A program made the translations under genes and the position numbers. From Paludibacter sp. (GTDB taxonomy: Bacteria > Bacteroidota > Bacteroidia > Bacteroidales > Paludibacteraceae), in contig JARKQF010000125.1 of assembly GCA_029973975.1 (NCBI GenBank), forward strand, positions 1 through 63,660: a DNA stretch of 63,660 nt, read 5' to 3'. This document shows, piece after piece, positions 60,829 to 63,660 of this stretch; the first letter of the stretch is position 1; each line of letters opens with the position of its first letter. The notes beneath the pieces are model-generated. The model was not told where the DNA came from, did no database searches, and saw nothing but the letters and a program-made list of their open reading frames with translations.

Positions 60829-62241
60829 ATGAAAATCCGTTTTTCTTTAATTATACTAATTTTTATTACTACTAATATCTTTGCTCAGTCACCTGCTGAA
60901 GCTGATGCATTATTCAATGATAAAAAATATGAAGAATCGGGACGACTTTACGCAACTTTATTAGAAAAACGACCAACAGACGCATTGTACAATTACCGCT
61001 ATGCACGGTGCCGGTACGAAACGGATGATTACAAATCAGCTATCAAGCATTTTTTAGCTGGTGGAAACCGTTATCCTTTACGTGATTATTACCTTGCCGA
61101 AAGTTATTTTCAGGAGTACCTGTTCTCTGAGGCTATTGAGTATTTTAACAATTACATCAACAGCACGACGGCTAATCAATCATTTCTACCGGATGTATAC
61201 GACAAACTCAGAAGGGCCAGGATTGGCGCAAGATTAATCAACCGGGTTGAAGATATTGAAATTATCGACAGTACGGTGGTCGACAAAAAAGACTTTCTGA
61301 AGTATTACCGGTTAAGCCGGGAAACGGGAAAATTTTCCGTACAAACAGTTAATATCGCCGGAAAAGAGACCATCGATCTGGTTACATTTATCACCCAACG
61401 GGGAGACCGCAAAATCTTCTCAGACCTGTCTGGTGACCGTACCAACCTCTATACAGCAAATAAATTACTGGATGGTTGGTCGAAACCCGAATATCTGTCT
61501 CAAAATGTAAATACTGTTGCCGATGAAAACTATCCCTTTTTAATGCTTGATGGTATAACCTTGTATTTTGCATCAAACAATGAAAATTCGATTGGCGGCT
61601 ATGATATTTTTATTACCCGTTTTAATGCAAACACAAATGATTATCTGAACCCCGATAACATAGGCATGCCTTTTAATTCCATTTTCAATGATTACATGTA
61701 CGTAATTGATGAGACGCTGGGAACGGGATGGTTTGTGACCGATCGTTATCAACCGGATAATAAGGTGATTATTTATCAGTTTAGAAACAGGGAAGAAAAG
61801 CAATACGTTTCTGCAGATGATATTTCACACCTGACCAGGGTAGCCCGACTGAAAACTTACAGAAAAGGGACACATAAGGCAAAGAGTCCGGTTGACGATC
61901 TGATTACTGCTCCTGAGATTGCAACACCCCACGAAATATTGTTTACAGTAAACGATACAATCTCATATACCAGTACCAGTCAGTTTAAAAGTGCGCAAGC
62001 ATTGAAATTATGGAACGAATGGTACAGGCTGTCTGAAGATCTGACACAAAAAGAAGCATTACTCTCTTCATTACGAGAAGCATTCCAGATTTCAGAAGAT
62101 GACACTGACAAAAAAGACCTGACTGCAGAAATTATGGAACTGGAAAAACAAGTACTAAAATACAGGTTGACACTGAATGAAAAAATCAGGGATATTCGAA
62201 ACGAAGAAATAAAATATTTACAAAACCTGCATAGAAAATAA
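60829..62241 (+). CDS. Exported TPR and PD40-like protein
   Basis: 470 residues from ATG 60829 (MKIRFSLIILIFITTNIFAQ, a Sec signal); an in-frame TTG at 60820 is rejected. The N-terminal part (about 20-125) has two to three TPR-like units (ADALFNDKKYEESGRLYATLLEKRP; YAESYFQEYLFSEAIEYFNNYIN). The middle (about 220-310) has PD40/WD40-like blades with NTVADENYPFLMLDGITLYFASNNENSIGGYDIFITRF. A C-terminal coiled coil spans about 400-465. This layout recalls PorE-type and gliding-associated periplasmic proteins of Bacteroidetes but lacks a recognisable OmpA domain. Role unknown, envelope location likely. Confidence 0.8.
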   Translation: MKIRFSLIILIFITTNIFAQSPAEADALFNDKKYEESGRLYATLLEKRPTDALYNYRYARCRYETDDYKSAIKHFLAGGNRYPLRDYYLAESYFQEYLFSEAIEYFNNYINSTTANQSFLPDVYDKLRRARIGARLINRVEDIEIIDSTVVDKKDFLKYYRLSRETGKFSVQTVNIAGKETIDLVTFITQRGDRKIFSDLSGDRTNLYTANKLLDGWSKPEYLSQNVNTVADENYPFLMLDGITLYFASNNENSIGGYDIFITRFNANTNDYLNPDNIGMPFNSIFNDYMYVIDETLGTGWFVTDRYQPDNKVIIYQFRNREEKQYVSADDISHLTRVARLKTYRKGTHKAKSPVDDLITAPEIATPHEILFTVNDTISYTSTSQFKSAQALKLWNEWYRLSEDLTQKEALLSSLREAFQISEDDTDKKDLTAEIMELEKQVLKYRLTLNEKIRDIRNEEIKYLQNLHRK

Positions 62242-62272
62242 ATTTTCGATATATTTACACAATTTTTATCCT

Positions 62273-62749
62273 ATGGAAGTTGCAGTTGTTATAATTCTCC
62301 TGTTGGTAGCAGTCGGACTGTTACTCGTAGAGATGTTTTTAATTCCCGGTATATCAATCGCGGGTATTGGCGGACTTCTGTTTCTGGGAGGGGCTGTATA
62401 TTACGCATACGCATTTATAAGCCCTGAAGCAGGTCATCTTACTCTGGTTGCTGCATTTGTGATGATGGGCATTGCTATATTTCTGTTCATTCGTTCCAAA
62501 ACACTGGAGAAGATGTCACTTAAGACAGAAATAGACGGTAAAAATGATCCTTTGGAAGGCGTTACTGTACAGGTTGGTGATCAGGGTATTACGACCTCAC
62601 GTCTGGCTCCTATGGGTAAAATAAGGGTAAACGGTCACATCGTGGAGGCAAAGGCAATTGATGATTTTATCGATCAGGAAGAAAAAGTGGTAATAATTAA
62701 GGTACAATCAACCAATGTATTAGTTGAAAGAAGTTCAGAAACAAAATAA
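62273..62749 (+). CDS. NfeD-family membrane protein
   Basis: 158 residues. Three hydrophobic helices (about 3-20, 26-47, 57-76) are followed by a C-terminal OB-fold (about 90-150) with GVTVQVGDQGITTSRLAPMGKIRVNGHIVEAKAIDDFIDQEEKVVIIKVQSTNVLVE, the NfeD pattern. This is the short NfeD form without the ClpP-class protease domain. It accompanies flotillin-like proteins in membrane microdomains. It is 24 bp upstream of floA. Confidence 0.9.
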   Translation: MEVAVVIILLLVAVGLLLVEMFLIPGISIAGIGGLLFLGGAVYYAYAFISPEAGHLTLVAAFVMMGIAIFLFIRSKTLEKMSLKTEIDGKNDPLEGVTVQVGDQGITTSRLAPMGKIRVNGHIVEAKAIDDFIDQEEKVVIIKVQSTNVLVERSSETK

Positions 62750-62773
62750 ATGTTTAATTAAAAATAGAAAATT

Positions 62774-63660
62774 ATGGCGATTATTGAAATTATCGGATTT
62801 GGTATATTAGGTATCCTCATCCTGCTTTTCTTTTATTACGTTCCATTCTTGCTCTGGTTATCTGCCAAAGTATCCGGAGTTAGTATTTCACTGATTCAAT
62901 TGTTCCTGATGCGTATCAGGAAAGTTCCTCCACATACCATTGTAGCTTGTATGATTGAAGCTCATAAGGCTGATATACATGAGATTACACGTGATGGTCT
63001 GGAAGCGCATTACCTTGCCGGCGGTCATATCGAACGGGTAACCCACGCACTGGTTTCTGCCTCAAAAGCCAATATTGATTTAACATTTAAAATGGCAACT
63101 GCCATTGACCTCGCCGGACGTGATGTGTTTCAGGCAGTTCAGATGTCGGTAAATCCGAAAGTAATCGACACGCCCCCGGTTGCAGCCGTAGCTAAGGATG
63201 GTATTCAGCTCATTGCCAAGGCACGTGTAACGGTGAGAGCCAACATCAAACAATTGGTAGGGGGAGCTGGAGAAGAAACCATCCTGGCCCGTGTAGGGGA
63301 AGGTATTGTATCTTCTATTGGTTCTTCAGAATCACATAAATCGGTACTGGAAAATCCCGATTCAATTTCGAAATTAGTATTGAAAAAAGGACTGGATGCC
63401 GGAACGGCTTTTGAAATTCTATCCATTGACATCGCAGATATTGACATCGGTAAGAATATCGGCGCCCAACTGCAAATGGATCAGGCAGAAGCCGACAAAA
63501 ACATTGCGCAGGCCAAAGCCGAAGAACGTCGTGCCATGGCTGTTGCACTGGAACAAGAAATGAAAGCCAAAACCCAGGAACAAAGAGCCAAGGTTATCGA
63601 AGCCGAAGCCGAAGTTCCAAAAGCCATGGCAGAAGCTTTCCGCAGCGGCAACCTGGGCAT
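62774..63660 (+). CDS. floA: Flotillin-like protein FloA, 5' part (truncated by window end)
   Basis: ATG 62774, open to the right edge, 295 codons visible of a family near 330. The N-terminal hairpin helix ([22 protein letters not shown], about 3-24) is followed by [27 protein letters not shown], the FloA/YqfA signature, and the SPFH domain with [24 protein letters not shown]. The [29 protein letters not shown] block and the Glu/Ala-rich coiled coil (about 235 to the edge) complete it. It forms membrane microdomains together with NfeD. Confidence 0.95.
   Translation, partial: MAIIEIIGFGILGILILLFFYYVPFLLWLSAKVSGVSISLIQLFLMRIRKVPPHTIVACMIEAHKADIHEITRDGLEAHYLAGGHIERVTHALVSASKANIDLTFKMATAIDLAGRDVFQAVQMSVNPKVIDTPPVAAVAKDGIQLIAKARVTVRANIKQLVGGAGEETILARVGEGIVSSIGSSESHKSVLENPDSISKLVLKKGLDAGTAFEILSIDIADIDIGKNIGAQLQMDQAEADKNIAQAKAEERRAMAVALEQEMKAKTQEQRAKVIEAEAEVPKAMAEAFRSGNLG

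Overview
The window looks like a chromosomal segment of a Bacteroidetes bacterium, most likely of the order Bacteroidales. The evidence is the gene families present (PorD/DUF4835, Bacteroidetes-type RpoZ, class II IlvC, DUF1080 with paired Gfo/Idh/MocA enzymes, single-chain GcvP), the synteny (bamD-rpoZ-coaBC-porD-recN; dxs-trkA-trkH; hup-small basic protein-rng), and promoters of the Bacteroidetes type (TAnnTTTG at about -7, sometimes TTTG 19-20 bases upstream). Shine-Dalgarno sequences are almost absent. Species cannot be read from the sequence. There is no phage, IS, CRISPR array or defence island; most of the window is housekeeping.

Layout. 1-6.7 kb: end of a 2-oxoacid:ferredoxin oxidoreductase subunit, prmA, a Tyr/Gly/Ser-rich exported protein, an OmpP1/FadL-like porin, a nitroreductase and tilS. 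6.8-19.8 kb, mainly minus strand: recN-porD, coaBC, bamD-rpoZ, pyrC-apbE, a dolichol-phosphate-mannose-synthase-like glycosyltransferase, walJ-like and beta-CASP hydrolases, tsaB (plus) and a DEAD-box helicase. 20-23.8 kb: gcvP, a small membrane protein and an OmpH/Skp protein. 23.8-29.4 kb, minus: DoxX, two Tat-type Gfo/Idh/MocA oxidoreductases, DUF1080 and a sugar isomerase-like TIM barrel, which resembles the oxidative (3-keto) route of glycoside cleavage. 30-38.5 kb: ftsB/divIC, dnaX, and a dxs-trkA-trkH-trkH run. 38.7-44.8 kb: ilvD-ilvB-ilvN-ilvC behind a leader-peptide attenuator. 44.9-54.4 kb: trpB2-like gene, yicC, yihY, coaE, an M49 peptidase, mazG and thrS. 54.5-58.7 kb: four tRNA genes (three of them Leu), a GlsB-like N-acyltransferase, hup, a 29-residue basic ribosomal-type protein and rng. 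58.7-63.7 kb: two zinc-type CDF exporters, a TPR/PD40 protein, nfeD and the 5' part of floA.

Most notable regulatory structure: (1) a 22-codon leader, 12 codons of which are Val/Leu/Ile, followed by mutually exclusive antiterminator and terminator hairpins ahead of ilvD. This is a classical attenuator, fully readable here, driven by a textbook Bacteroidetes promoter. (2) An A11 run in dnaX exactly at the end of domain III, with stop codons within a few codons in both shifted frames, predicting a slippage-made gamma form. (3) Several families of intergenic palindromes and word-repeats: a 28-36 bp perfect palindrome at two loci, a 31-bp inverted repeat inside the sugar operon with a decayed copy near coaBC, paired copies flanking the glycosyltransferase gene, and a nested ATAAGGT array before yicC.
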